Assembly: GCF_030388325.1 (NCBI RefSeq)
Contig: NZ_CP103794.1
Coordinates: 1,426,001-1,490,000, forward strand
Length of the DNA stretch: 64,000 nucleotides
From: Flavobacterium johnsoniae
Lineage (GTDB): Bacteria > Bacteroidota > Bacteroidia > Flavobacteriales > Flavobacteriaceae
Direction: 5' to 3'
The notes under the pieces are model-generated. The model did not search any database. It had not been told where the DNA came from and saw only the letters and a list, made by a program, of their open reading frames with translations. Of the stretch, positions 32,109 through 43,618 are shown one piece after another (the stretch's first letter is position 1; the number at the start of each line of letters is the position of its first letter). The position numbers were made by a program, and so were the translations under genes.

Positions 32109-32204
32109 TAACCGCAAAGGTCGCAAAGTTTTACGCAAGGTTCGCAAAGTTTTTTATAATCTTTGCGAACCTTGCGATTTTCCCTTGCGACCTTTGCGGT
32201 TAAA
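32109..32204. repeat. Inverted-repeat element of the TTTAACCGCAAAG family
   Basis: The left arm (TAACCGCAAAGGTCGCAAAG, continuing ACGCAAGGTTCGCAAAG) and the right arm (CTTTGCGAACCTTGCG ... CGACCTTTGCGGTTAAA) are largely complementary and nearly touch. Together they form a long hairpin of ~96 bp with no gene inside. It ends 4 bases from the stop of the minus-strand GH13 gene and has the same termini as the GxxExxY element. Confidence 0.78.
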
Positions 32205-32207
32205 CTT

Positions 32208-33875
32208 TTAGATCAGTTCGAGTAAAACAATATCAAAATCATTATCAATAATCACTTTTCCATCAATTACTTCGACTTCTTGATTCGAGTAAGCATCTTT
32301 GAGTTTAGTTCCGTTTGGGAAAACATCGCCAACGGGAAGTTCTTTTCTGCCTTTTGGTAAATCTACTCCCATAACAACTTTATCAGTAAAAGTGCCTTTT
32401 GTAAAAATTCTTGAAAAAGTGTAAGGATACGGATTAATCAGTTTGTGAACACCAGCTCCGACCGCAGGATGATTTCGTCTAAATTGACCTAATTTCTGCC
32501 AATGTAAAAGTATTTTCTGTGTTTCAGGATTGTTCTGAATATCCTCCCAATTCATATTCGAGCGTAAAGTAGCATCGCCATTTGTTCCTTCAACAACTAA
32601 AGAACGATTCGATTCATCGCCATAATAAACTTGAGATATTCCTGGAGAAAGCAAAAGTTTAGTTCCCGTTTCGAAACCTTTTGTTCGATTCGCATCAAAA
32701 GGCTGACCATCGTCGTGCGAAGACATATAATTAAGGACAGAATAGCCTTTTAATTCATTATTTAAAGCGTTCGAATATTTAGAAAATAAACCTTCATGAT
32801 CGTTTTGAGCGGCATTCCATTTAAATTCAAAATTAATCATGCTGTTGAAGCCATTTTGAAAATAATTTACTTTTCGATCTCCAAAATCATAATCCTGTCC
32901 GCCGCTTATTCCGTAACCGTAAACTTCTGCAATGGTATAAAACGGATTTTGATCTAAAACCTGCATCGGATGATGTTTTTTCCAAGTTTCAAAAGCGTAT
33001 TCACATTCCTTTTTAAAGTCAGCCCAAACGCCTTCTTCAGTGTGTTTTACCGTATCAGCGCGATAACCGTCAATTCCAAATTCTAGAATATAGTCAGTAA
33101 GCCATTTTATGATGTAATATTTTGGAGTTCTTGGATAACCTGTTCTTTTGAAGAATTCATTCAACGAAGCAGTTTCTTTTTCGTAACGGCCTTCTTTTTT
33201 CCATTTTTCAATTAAAAGAGGAGGGAGTTCAACTTCTTGTACACTTTCAGTTCTAACATCTGGCAGATTTTCAACCAAAGTACACATTGTTGTATTTTCG
33301 AATGATTTGTAATCGCAGACAACGCCAGTTCTTACCCAATCAGAAGGCCAAACGGGATCTTCTGGAGTTACTGGTCCAGTATGATTAATTACACCGTCAA
33401 GAATGATTCTGATGCCTTTTTCGTGTGCTTTTTTTACCAGATTGGCTAAATCTTCTTTGGTTCCGAAATTTGGATCTAAAGCCGTCCAGTCTTTTGCCCA
33501 ATAACCGTGAAAACCATAACTCAATCCAGTTCCTTCGTCAACGCCGTCGTGAATTTGTTCTACAATCGGCGTAAGCCAAATGGCATTTATTCCTAATTTT
33601 TCAAAATAACCTGATTCGATTTTTTTAGTGATTCCGATGATGTCACCGCCTTCAAATCCGCGAAGTTTTCCTGGAGTTTTGGTTCGGTTAAAATTCACAT
33701 CGTTTGAAGTATCTCCGTTGTAAAAACGATCTGTAAGTAAAAAATAAACATTTGCTCCTTCCCAAACGAAAGGTGTTTTCGAAGTATTTTCGTTATTCAT
33801 TGTAACTGATTTTGAGCCAGAACAGCTCAATGTTAAGTATACTAAAGATAAAAAAAGGAAAGTGCATTTTTTCAT
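32208..33875 (-). CDS. GH13 alpha-amylase family lipoprotein
   Basis: This 555-residue enzyme has a lipoprotein signal (FLFLSLVYLTLSCSGS), so it is probably membrane-anchored in the periplasm or at the surface. The GH13 regions are visible in order: FYNGDTSNDVNF (calcium site), GIRIILDGVINHTG, DGYRADTVKHTEEGVW (nucleophile Asp), YTIAEVYGYG (acid Glu) and YMSSHDDGQPFD (third Asp). It cleaves alpha-1,4 glucans. It is the last gene of the minus-strand part of the starch locus and is separated from the SusA-like gene by a repeat element. Confidence 0.9.
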   Translation of the reverse strand: MKKCTFLFLSLVYLTLSCSGSKSVTMNNENTSKTPFVWEGANVYFLLTDRFYNGDTSNDVNFNRTKTPGKLRGFEGGDIIGITKKIESGYFEKLGINAIWLTPIVEQIHDGVDEGTGLSYGFHGYWAKDWTALDPNFGTKEDLANLVKKAHEKGIRIILDGVINHTGPVTPEDPVWPSDWVRTGVVCDYKSFENTTMCTLVENLPDVRTESVQEVELPPLLIEKWKKEGRYEKETASLNEFFKRTGYPRTPKYYIIKWLTDYILEFGIDGYRADTVKHTEEGVWADFKKECEYAFETWKKHHPMQVLDQNPFYTIAEVYGYGISGGQDYDFGDRKVNYFQNGFNSMINFEFKWNAAQNDHEGLFSKYSNALNNELKGYSVLNYMSSHDDGQPFDANRTKGFETGTKLLLSPGISQVYYGDESNRSLVVEGTNGDATLRSNMNWEDIQNNPETQKILLHWQKLGQFRRNHPAVGAGVHKLINPYPYTFSRIFTKGTFTDKVVMGVDLPKGRKELPVGDVFPNGTKLKDAYSNQEVEVIDGKVIIDNDFDIVLLELI

Positions 33876-33984
33876 TTATTTCAAATTTAACGAAGATTTA
33901 TAATAAAGGTTTGCCACAGATTACAAGATTAAAATGATTTTTTTAAAATCTGTGATAATCCTTTAATCTGTGACAATAAAATTT

Positions 33985-34140
33985 TTAAACACATAGAATC
34001 ATAGATTTTGTTTGTCTTGAAAAGAGCTAAATAAATGACTAGTCATTTACACATAGCTGTGTGTATGCAAAAGCTATGTTTGTTTAAATAAGTGAAGCGC
34101 CTTTTATCGAGCTAAAAAATCTATGATTCTTTGTGTTTAA
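33985..34140. repeat. MITE-like element with 25-bp terminal inverted repeats
   Basis: TTAAACACATAGAATCATAG... at 33985-34009 and its reverse complement at 34116-34140 match at 24 of 25 positions. The 106 bases between contain further ACACATAGCTGTGTGT and ATAGCTT words but no gene. The gap 33876-34148 also carries a GCCACAGATTA repeat pair at 33911-33975. The element separates the two GH13 genes of the starch locus. Confidence 0.7.
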
Positions 34141-34148
34141 TAAAAAAT

Positions 34149-36011
34149 TTATTCCAATTCTAAAACCAAAGCAGATTTTGGTTCTAAAGTAATTTCAGAA
34201 GCTAAATCGAATTTTTTTCCTGTGATAACATCTTTACCTGATTTAAAGTTTTTAATGCTTTCTTTAAAACGGTTTGTTTTTACAACCTGTTCTTTTGCAT
34301 TGTTATTGAAAACGACCATTACCGTCTTAGCATCTGTATATCTGAAATATACATATGTATTGTTTTCAGGAATATAATGTGTCATTTTTCCGAAATGAAC
34401 CGCTTCATTTGTTTTTCTCCAGTTGAATAATTTTGAAGAGAAATCAAAGAAAGCTGCTTGTTCTGTAGTTCTTCCTTCTTTTGTAAAAGCATTGTTTTTA
34501 TCGCCAGCCCAACCGCCTGGGAAATCCTGACGAATATCAGCATCGCCGCCTTTGCCTTTGTCTCCACCCATTCCAATTTCTGAACCGTAATAGATTTGCG
34601 GAATTCCGCGAACTGTTGCTAACAAAGTCATCGCCAATTTGTATTTTGGCAAATCATATTTGAACTTTTCGTTCATACGGTCTGTGTCATGATTTTCGGA
34701 AAAAACTAAAATGTTATTGGTGTTTGGATATAAAAAATCCATTGCAAAATTATTGTAGAATTTAATCAATCCGTTGTCCCAGCTCGGTTCATTCTCGTTG
34801 AAAGCAGAAGTAATCTGACTTTGAAGCGTAAAATCCATTACACTTGGAAGATTTGAATTGTAGTTTTCAATTGCACCAACTTTACTGTCTTTCTGCCAAA
34901 AAGCTAAATTCGCCTGATTGTGCATCCAGATTTCGCCAACAATATTAAAATTAGGATATTCATCTGTAATAGATTTTGCCCAATTTGCCATTGCCGTTTT
35001 ATCAGAGTAATTATAAGTATCTACTCTGAAACCATCAAGATTTGCAAATTCGATCCACCAAATAGCATTTTGCGTTAAGTATTTTGAAACTAAAGGATTT
35101 CTTAAATTTAAATCTGGCATTGAAGGAACGAACCATCCATCAACACAAACTTCCTGATCGATTTTTGAAGCGTGAATATCTGTAATTACTTCACGTCTGT
35201 GATGCGTTTGTGTGAAAGTTTCGAACTGATTGAACCAAGTTTTGGTTGGAATGTCTTTCATCATCCAGTGCGTAATTCCCCAGTGATTGGTAACATAATC
35301 CATAACCAGTTTCATGTTCTTTTTGTGCATTTCTGCAGAAAGACGTGCGTAATCGTCATTCGTTCCGTAACGCGGGTCAATTTTGTAAACATCAGATTGT
35401 CCGTACGTATGATACGAATGTTGTTTGTCGTTGTCTTCGCATAAAGGCGTACTCCAAATTGTAGTTGCACCAAGAGACGAAATATAATCTAAGTTTTTGA
35501 TGATTCCTTCGATATCGCCTCCATGTCGTCCGCTTGGATCTTTACGGTTTCCTTTTTCAGTTAAAGAAGCATCGCTGTCGTTTTTCGGATTTCCGTTAGC
35601 AAAACGATCTGGCATGATTAAGTAAATCAAATCAGAGGCATCGTAACTTTTTCTGTCGGCAGAATTGGCTCTTCTCTCTTTAAGTGCATATTTTTGAGTA
35701 AAAGCAACTTTATTTTTGTTTTTGAATGAAAAAGTTAATTCAGAAGCTTTTACATCTTTTGTATCAATGGTTACGAAAAGATAATTTGGGTTTTCTGTTT
35801 TTTCAACGTTTTTAATCGCAACATTATTAGAAACCGAAGCTTCATATTGTGCAATATTTTTTCCGTAGAACATGATTTGCAGTTCCGAATTTTTCATTCC
35901 GGCGTACCAAAATGGAGGTTCTACTTTTTGGATTTGCGCTTTCGCGGAAGCGGAAAACAACAAAACCAAAAGGATAAGTTTGTAGATAATTGATGTTTTT
36001 TGGTTTTTCAT
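34149..36011 (-). CDS. SusA-like periplasmic GH13 (neopullulanase/cyclomaltodextrinase type)
   Basis: This 620-residue enzyme has a signal peptide (LILLVLLFSASAKAQ). An N-terminal beta domain (about 25-120, IQKVEPPFWYAGMKNSELQIMFYGKNI) is typical of cyclomaltodextrinase/neopullulanase. The GH13 barrel follows with IYLIMPDRFANGN, KLVMDYVTNHWG, LDGFRVDTYNYSD (nucleophile Asp), NIVGEIWMH (acid Glu) and VFSENHDTDRM. It hydrolyses maltodextrins entering the periplasm. The GH97 and GH65 genes upstream complete the pathway. An unrelated orphan gene precedes it by 19 bases. Confidence 0.93.
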   Translation of the reverse strand: MKNQKTSIIYKLILLVLLFSASAKAQIQKVEPPFWYAGMKNSELQIMFYGKNIAQYEASVSNNVAIKNVEKTENPNYLFVTIDTKDVKASELTFSFKNKNKVAFTQKYALKERRANSADRKSYDASDLIYLIMPDRFANGNPKNDSDASLTEKGNRKDPSGRHGGDIEGIIKNLDYISSLGATTIWSTPLCEDNDKQHSYHTYGQSDVYKIDPRYGTNDDYARLSAEMHKKNMKLVMDYVTNHWGITHWMMKDIPTKTWFNQFETFTQTHHRREVITDIHASKIDQEVCVDGWFVPSMPDLNLRNPLVSKYLTQNAIWWIEFANLDGFRVDTYNYSDKTAMANWAKSITDEYPNFNIVGEIWMHNQANLAFWQKDSKVGAIENYNSNLPSVMDFTLQSQITSAFNENEPSWDNGLIKFYNNFAMDFLYPNTNNILVFSENHDTDRMNEKFKYDLPKYKLAMTLLATVRGIPQIYYGSEIGMGGDKGKGGDADIRQDFPGGWAGDKNNAFTKEGRTTEQAAFFDFSSKLFNWRKTNEAVHFGKMTHYIPENNTYVYFRYTDAKTVMVVFNNNAKEQVVKTNRFKESIKNFKSGKDVITGKKFDLASEITLEPKSALVLELE

Positions 36012-36030
36012 ATTTCTAGATTATTAGAAA

Positions 36031-36657
36031 TTATTTTTTATTTATTTGTCTGGCATTTTCTTTTAGAATTTTGGCAATTGAATCTAAATCAATTCTGATA
36101 CTATCTACGACGGTTTTACATGACAATTCATAATTTCTTTTTATTTCATTTACTTGAGGAAGTGTTCTTCCGGGCTCAAGTTTAGGGAATTCAGGTGATT
36201 TTGAATTACTTATTTTAATTAACAAGGAGTCAATTGTTTCATTTTCTCCAAAATAGATTTTATACTTGTTTAGAATTCCAATTATCTCACCAGTAGCTTT
36301 GTATTGCTCGGCTCTATTAGCTTTCCAGTCTATTGTTGCTTGTTCTGATTGCGATATAACTGCTTGTTTCTCAAATTCACTTGTGAAAATATGTAATGTT
36401 GCAATATAGTACATAGAAGAGCCGTAACTCTCTAAAAAGTTTTTATAAAAATTAATTAAGACTGCACTTTTTTCAGCAAACAAAGAGGAAATTTCGACTG
36501 CTATTCTTTTTCTTTCTGCTTTTTTTTGAATGTTATTTTGTATTTGTAAAGCAATAATAGCAATTGAGGCTCCCAATAATCCAATTAATACTTGCCATAA
36601 TGGATTGTCATTAGTAAAAAAAGTTGATTGAGTTTCTTGAAAACAGCATTCACACAT
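36031..36657 (-). CDS. Orphan membrane protein inside the starch locus
   Basis: I do not recognise this 208-residue protein. It has a Cys-rich start (MCECCFQETQ), one membrane helix near 22-42 (LWQVLIGLLGASIAIIALQI), and then a long helical, charged domain (QNNIQKKAERKRIAVEISSLF and onwards) likely in the cytoplasm. No enzyme motif is seen. It lies between the terminator of the GH97 gene and the SusA-like gene. Nothing links it to starch use, so it may be a later arrival. Confidence 0.6.
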   Translation of the reverse strand: MCECCFQETQSTFFTNDNPLWQVLIGLLGASIAIIALQIQNNIQKKAERKRIAVEISSLFAEKSAVLINFYKNFLESYGSSMYYIATLHIFTSEFEKQAVISQSEQATIDWKANRAEQYKATGEIIGILNKYKIYFGENETIDSLLIKISNSKSPEFPKLEPGRTLPQVNEIKRNYELSCKTVVDSIRIDLDSIAKILKENARQINKK

Positions 36658-36708
36658 AATTTATAAAATTTAACTTAAATATTTATTTAAAGAGATCAAA
36701 TTATAAAA

Positions 36709-36748
36709 AAAGACAAGTAATCTATGGGGGAAAATTACTTGTCTTTTA
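36709..36748 (-). terminator. Terminator after the GH97 gene
   Basis: AAAAGACAAGTAAT and its perfect complement enclose a 12-base loop. On the minus strand the stem is followed by T residues (A run 36706-36712). It ends the MFS-pgmB-GH65-GH97 transcript and makes the SusA-like gene depend on another promoter or on read-through. Confidence 0.85.
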
Positions 36749-36753
36749 AAAAA

Positions 36754-38880
<2,127 letters not shown>

Positions 38881-38895
38881 TTAGTGTATTGTAAT

Positions 38896-41199
38896 TTAAT
38901 TTATTTGTACAAATTTACTTGCAATTTCAGGTTTTCCGTTAACGATAATTGTTAAATCTTGATCGCCGTCTACAGTAAATGTTGTTTCGTTATGGTTTAC
39001 AGCTACTTTTAAAATTTGGTTTCTAAAATTAATTTTAAAAGAGTAACCTTTCCATTCTTTTGGGATTTTTGGAGAGAAATGAAGCTGATCATTTTTAACA
39101 CGCATTCCTCCAAAGCCTTCAACGATACTCATCCATGTACCGGCCATTGACGTGATATGACAACCTTCTTCTACTTCTTTATTATAATCGTCCAAATCCA
39201 AACGAGAAGTTCTTAAATAAAATGTATATGCCATGTCCATTTTATCTAAAGCTGCAGCCTGAATTGAGTGTACACAAGGCGAAAGCGAACTTTCGTGAAC
39301 CGTAAATGATTCATAAAATTCGAAATTGCGTTTCAATTCTTCTTTCGAAAAATGATCTTCGAAGAAATAAAAACCTTGTAAAACGTCTGCTTGTTTGATG
39401 TATGGCGAACGTAAAACGCGATCCCAAGACCATTTTTGGTTTATCGGACGCTGTGATTTATCTAAATCTTTTACCGGAACTAAATCTTTGTCTAAGAAAC
39501 CGTCTTGCTGTAAATAAATTCCAAGTTCTTTTGAAATTGGGAAATACATATCATCGGCCACTTTTTTCCATTCCTGAATTTCATTCGCCGAAAGGCTAAC
39601 TTTTTCAAGTACTCTTTTGTGATCTAAAGGATATTCTGAAGCTACTTTTTCAATTTGTTCTGTCGCAAAATCGATACACCATTTTGCAATATAATTGGTG
39701 TAGAAATTATTGTTGATGTTATTTTCGTATTCGTTTGGACCAGTAACTCCCAAAATCACATATTGATTTTTATCTTTAGAAAATGAAGCTCTTTGGTGCC
39801 AAAAACGCGCAATTCCAATTAAAACTTCTAAACCTTTTTCTGGAATATAAGAGTAATCTCCCGTGTAACGGTTATAATTGTAAATCGCAAAAGCAATCGC
39901 TCCATTTCTGTGGATTTCTTCGTGTGTGATTTCCCATTCGTTATGGCATTCTTCACCGTTCATCGTAACCATTGGGTACAATGCAGCACCGTTTTTGAAA
40001 CCTAAATTATCTTTCGCATTTTCAATCGCTTTATCTAATTGATTGTAGCGGTAGGTCAATAAGTTTCTTGCAACTTGCTGATCTTTTGTAGCCATGTAAA
40101 AAGGAATACAATATGCTTCAGTATCCCAATAAGTAGATCCGCCGTATTTTTCTCCGGTAAATCCTTTTGGACCAATATTTAAACGAGAATCTTTTCCTGA
40201 ATAGGTTTGGTTTAATTGGAAAATATTGAAACGAATTCCTTGTTGTGCCTTAACATCGCCTTCAATGGTAATATCTGACATTTCCCAGATTTTTGCCCAA
40301 GCATCAATTTGGTTTTGAAGTAAAGCGTCATATCCTAAAACAACTGCCGATTTGATTACTTTTTCAGCTCCAGCCAAAGTGTTTTCGTGTTTTAAAGAAA
40401 CCGTATATCCGCCAATTTTTTGAATTGATGAGGTTTGTCCTTTTGCAATAATAGTTCCGTAAGTATACTGAACTTTATCTGTTGTTGAATCGATTGTTGA
40501 CGGTGAAACGTTGATGTTTTCTCCGTTTGCCAAAATCGTATTGTGCATGAAAGTTGTAACTTTAAAATGCGTTTTAAACGTTTGTGCAGTTACAAAAGCT
40601 TCGTTTGTTCCTTTTTTAACTTCAAGCGGTTCCCAGAATTTTTCTTCCCAGTTCGCATCTTCATTGGTTACACCAGCGTCCACGTAAGGTTTGTAAACGA
40701 TTTTAGCATCTTTGTTTAAAGGTGTAATATCGTATTTAATAATTCCTGCTTCGTCTAAATCTAATGAAAGAAAACGACGAACGTTAACCGCGATTTCGGT
40801 TCCGTTTTTTAGAACTGCTTCACAAGAACGATTGTACCAACCTTCTTTCATATTCAATTCTCTGCGGAAGTTTCTAACTTCGGTACAAGTATTCAAATCA
40901 AGGTTTTCTTCGTTGATTTCAATGTCAATTCCTATCCAGTTTGGAGCGTTTAATACTTTGGCAAAATATTTCGGATAACCGTTTTTCCACCAGCCCACTT
41001 TTGTTTTGTCTGGGTAATAAATTCCGGCAATATAACTTCCTTGGAAAGTTTCAGCAGAATAAGTTTCTTCAAAATTCGCACGCTGTCCCATAGCGCCGTT
41101 TCCGATACTAAAAAGACTTTCAGAAGATTTTACTCTTTCGGCATCAAATCCTTCTTCAATAATAGACCAATTGTCTGGTTTTATATAATCTTGGTTCAT
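38896..41199 (-). CDS. GH65 glycoside phosphorylase (maltose phosphorylase-like)
   Basis: This 767-residue cytosolic protein has no signal peptide. It has a beta-sandwich N-domain (RVKSSESLFSIGNGAMGQRANFEE) and an alpha/alpha barrel with YGGSTYWDTEAYCIPFY, then MNGEECHNEWEITHEEIHRNGAIA around residues 414-437, which contains the general-acid Glu. Later come SWDRVLRSPYIKQADVLQG and ESSLSPCVHSIQAA. GH65 enzymes phosphorolyse maltose, trehalose or kojibiose to glucose and beta-glucose-1-phosphate. The beta-phosphoglucomutase gene next to it and the starch locus make maltose the likely substrate. Confidence 0.93.
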   Translation of the reverse strand: MNQDYIKPDNWSIIEEGFDAERVKSSESLFSIGNGAMGQRANFEETYSAETFQGSYIAGIYYPDKTKVGWWKNGYPKYFAKVLNAPNWIGIDIEINEENLDLNTCTEVRNFRRELNMKEGWYNRSCEAVLKNGTEIAVNVRRFLSLDLDEAGIIKYDITPLNKDAKIVYKPYVDAGVTNEDANWEEKFWEPLEVKKGTNEAFVTAQTFKTHFKVTTFMHNTILANGENINVSPSTIDSTTDKVQYTYGTIIAKGQTSSIQKIGGYTVSLKHENTLAGAEKVIKSAVVLGYDALLQNQIDAWAKIWEMSDITIEGDVKAQQGIRFNIFQLNQTYSGKDSRLNIGPKGFTGEKYGGSTYWDTEAYCIPFYMATKDQQVARNLLTYRYNQLDKAIENAKDNLGFKNGAALYPMVTMNGEECHNEWEITHEEIHRNGAIAFAIYNYNRYTGDYSYIPEKGLEVLIGIARFWHQRASFSKDKNQYVILGVTGPNEYENNINNNFYTNYIAKWCIDFATEQIEKVASEYPLDHKRVLEKVSLSANEIQEWKKVADDMYFPISKELGIYLQQDGFLDKDLVPVKDLDKSQRPINQKWSWDRVLRSPYIKQADVLQGFYFFEDHFSKEELKRNFEFYESFTVHESSLSPCVHSIQAAALDKMDMAYTFYLRTSRLDLDDYNKEVEEGCHITSMAGTWMSIVEGFGGMRVKNDQLHFSPKIPKEWKGYSFKINFRNQILKVAVNHNETTFTVDGDQDLTIIVNGKPEIASKFVQIN

Positions 41200-41278
41200 C
41201 TTTTTTTAATTTGATAATTCAGTTAATTAGAAAATGAGATAATTACATGATTTGGAAATTATCTAATTCATACATTTT

Positions 41279-41935
41279 CTAATTGATTAATTTTTCTATA
41301 AAGCTTGTTTCGATTTGGGTAAAATCTTTAAAAATGTAATCAGCTTCATGTAAAATTGTTTCCTCACCAATTCCCACACTTACCATTTCTGCAATGTTTG
41401 CTGCCTGAATTCCGGCAACAGAATCTTCAAATACGATTGAATTTTTTGGATCAATGTTTAATAATTGAGCCGCTTTTACGAAAACTTCAGGGTCTGGTTT
41501 TGCATTGGTAACGTCATTTCCGTCAACAATAACATCGAAGTAAGATAGAACGCCTGTTTTTTCTAAAATTGGTCTTGCATTTTTGCTCGCTGAGCCTAAA
41601 GCAATTCCTTGATTTTTCTCTTTTAATAGTTTTAGAATTTTTAAAACTCCTGGAAGAACCTCACTTTCGTCCATGTCAACTAAATAAGACAAATAATCTT
41701 CGTTTTTTTGAATCAGCCATTTGTCTTTGTCTTCTTGCGAAGCCTCAACATTTCCTAATCCAAGTATAATGTCTAAAGAACGAACGCGGCTCACGCCTTT
41801 TAAAAGTTCGTTGTCTTCATGTGTAAAATTTATATTTAATGATTTGGCAATTTTCTGCCAAGCTAAAAAATGGTATTTAGCGGTATCAACGATCACTCCA
41901 TCAAGATCGAAGATGAATGCTTTTTTATTATTCAT
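41279..41935 (-). CDS. pgmB: Beta-phosphoglucomutase
   Basis: This 218-residue HAD enzyme starts at ATG 41935; a TTG three codons upstream is the only longer alternative. Motif I is FIFDLDGVIVDTAKYHFLAWQ, followed by the cap segment LLKGVSRVRSLDIIL, GSASKNARPIL, KPDPEVFVKAAQLL and VFEDSVAGIQAA. The enzyme isomerises beta-glucose-1-phosphate to glucose-6-phosphate, consuming the product of GH65. The ATG overlaps the end of the sugar MFS gene by 8 bases, so translation is coupled. Confidence 0.94.
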   Translation of the reverse strand: MNNKKAFIFDLDGVIVDTAKYHFLAWQKIAKSLNINFTHEDNELLKGVSRVRSLDIILGLGNVEASQEDKDKWLIQKNEDYLSYLVDMDESEVLPGVLKILKLLKEKNQGIALGSASKNARPILEKTGVLSYFDVIVDGNDVTNAKPDPEVFVKAAQLLNIDPKNSIVFEDSVAGIQAANIAEMVSVGIGEETILHEADYIFKDFTQIETSFIEKLIN

Positions 41936-43445
41936 GGATTTCAATTTTAGTTTTACTATTTACTCTAAGAGTCAATAATCCTGCGAAAATCATTGATATT
42001 CCTCCAATTATTAGAGCGTAAATAGGTTCATTATGGAAGAATTGTTTGATTACGAATCCTAATATCGTAGCGGCTACGATTTGCGGAATTACTACGAAAA
42101 AGTTAAAAACTCCCATATAATAACCCATTTTTGCAGCTGGCAATGCACCAGACAACATAGCGTAAGGCATTGATAAAATACTTGCCCATGCAATACCAAC
42201 TCCCAACATTGGAAGGATAAGCATTTGTTTATCACCAATAAAATAAACTGAAATTAAACCAATACCACCAGCACATAATGCCAGTAAATGTGTTGCTCTA
42301 ACACCTACTTTTTTTGCAATAATTGGCAGTAAAAAAGCAACTGCAGCTGCAATTCCGTTGTAAACTGTAAACAATACCGAAACCCAGTCGGCAGCATCAT
42401 TATATACTTTTGAAGTCGTGTCTGTTGTGCCAAAAATATGCTGTGTAACCGCTTGAGTTGTATAAATCCACATTGAGAAAAGCGCAAACCAAGAGAAAAA
42501 TTGAACCCAAGCTAATTTTTGCATTGTTTTTGGCATATTCAATAAATCGGTCATGATTATGGTAAAACCATTCTGGACTTTTTTAGTTCGTAATTGTGAT
42601 GCAATTACAAATAAAACGCCCATGAAAATTAGACCAATAAATAGAATGTAAAGTTCTTTTGCGAGGCTGTTTTCGAAAATTAAAAACGAAATTAATGCTC
42701 CAATACCAGCAAACACTAATCCTAAAAACAATTGTCTTTTTGTAGAAACGCCAGATTCTGTTTCAGAATTTGATACATCTTCTTTCTCTTTTTTGCTGTT
42801 AGCTTCAAAAGCATGAAGTTCTTCCGGAGTATATTCAGTTGATTTAAAAACGGTCCATAAAACGGAAAGAAGGAAAACAATTCCTCCAATATAAAAAGAC
42901 CATTTTACTGCATCTGGAATAATTCCTTTAGGGGCAACATTGCTAACATCAAAGACATTTGTGAAAAGATAAGGGAGAACAGAACCAACAACGGCACCCG
43001 TTCCAATGAAAAAACTCTGCATAACAAAGCCCAATGCACGCTGATGGTCGGGTAAATTATCGCCCACAAAAGCGCGAAAAGGTTCCATAGAAACGTTGAT
43101 TGAGGCATCCATTATCCATAAAGTTCCCGCAGCAATCCATAAAGTTGGAGAGTTGGGCATTACGAACAAAGCCATAGATGACAAAATAGCGCCAATTAAA
43201 AAATAGGGGCGACGTCTTCCTAAACGAGTCCAAGTTCTATCGCTGAAATAACCAATAACGGGCTGAATAATTAAACCTGAAACTGGCGCAGCAATCCACA
43301 AAATTGGGATTTCATCTATTTTAGCACCAAGGGTTTCAAAAATTCTTGAAGTATTTGCGTTTTGCAGTGCAAAACCAAATTGTATTCCTAAGAAACCGAA
43401 ACTCATGTTCCAAATTTCCCAGAAACTTAATTTACGCTTTTCCAT
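41928..43445 (-). CDS. MFS sugar transporter (maltose/SLC45-like)
   Basis: This 505-residue inner-membrane protein has twelve hydrophobic helices and a charged middle loop (FEANSKKEKEDVSNSETESG). The N-terminus FWEIWNMSFGFLGIQFGFALQNANTSRIFE and the motif GYFSDRTWTRLGRRRPYFLIGA are those of the GPH/SLC45-like sugar carriers. In Bacteroidota starch loci this protein brings maltose from periplasm to cytosol, where GH65 acts. It leads the minus-strand operon, and its 5' untranslated region holds a candidate operator. Confidence 0.9.
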   Translation of the reverse strand: MEKRKLSFWEIWNMSFGFLGIQFGFALQNANTSRIFETLGAKIDEIPILWIAAPVSGLIIQPVIGYFSDRTWTRLGRRRPYFLIGAILSSMALFVMPNSPTLWIAAGTLWIMDASINVSMEPFRAFVGDNLPDHQRALGFVMQSFFIGTGAVVGSVLPYLFTNVFDVSNVAPKGIIPDAVKWSFYIGGIVFLLSVLWTVFKSTEYTPEELHAFEANSKKEKEDVSNSETESGVSTKRQLFLGLVFAGIGALISFLIFENSLAKELYILFIGLIFMGVLFVIASQLRTKKVQNGFTIIMTDLLNMPKTMQKLAWVQFFSWFALFSMWIYTTQAVTQHIFGTTDTTSKVYNDAADWVSVLFTVYNGIAAAVAFLLPIIAKKVGVRATHLLALCAGGIGLISVYFIGDKQMLILPMLGVGIAWASILSMPYAMLSGALPAAKMGYYMGVFNFFVVIPQIVAATILGFVIKQFFHNEPIYALIIGGISMIFAGLLTLRVNSKTKIEIHE

Positions 43446-43467
43446 TATCGTAATTTGAAAATTATAC

Positions 43468-43486
43468 GATAAGCGCTTTGCTTATC
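43468..43486. promoter_or_regulatory. Candidate operator for the LacI-type regulator
   Basis: GATAAGCGCTTTGCTTATC has 7-bp arms, and AAGCGCTT (43471-43478) matches the usual LacI-family core, a palindrome centred on CG. It lies 22 bases before the MFS start codon. Binding by the adjacent LacI-type protein is inferred, not shown. Confidence 0.45.
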
Positions 43487-43565
43487 AAAACTTTGTTTCT
43501 TTCGAAGTAAAACTAAAAGCCTTGACGGGCGTAAAATTATAAATTATTTTTTTATAAATGCTAAT

Positions 43566-43595
43566 AAAAAAGCCATAAAAATTTTTTATGGCTTT
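43566..43595 (-). terminator. Terminator of the LacI-type regulator gene
   Basis: AAAGCCATAAAA and its perfect complement make a 12-bp stem with a 3-base loop, followed by T residues on the minus strand. It separates the regulator gene from the MFS-led operon. Confidence 0.85.
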
Positions 43596-43618
43596 AGAAA
43601 GTATTGATTTTTAGAAAA

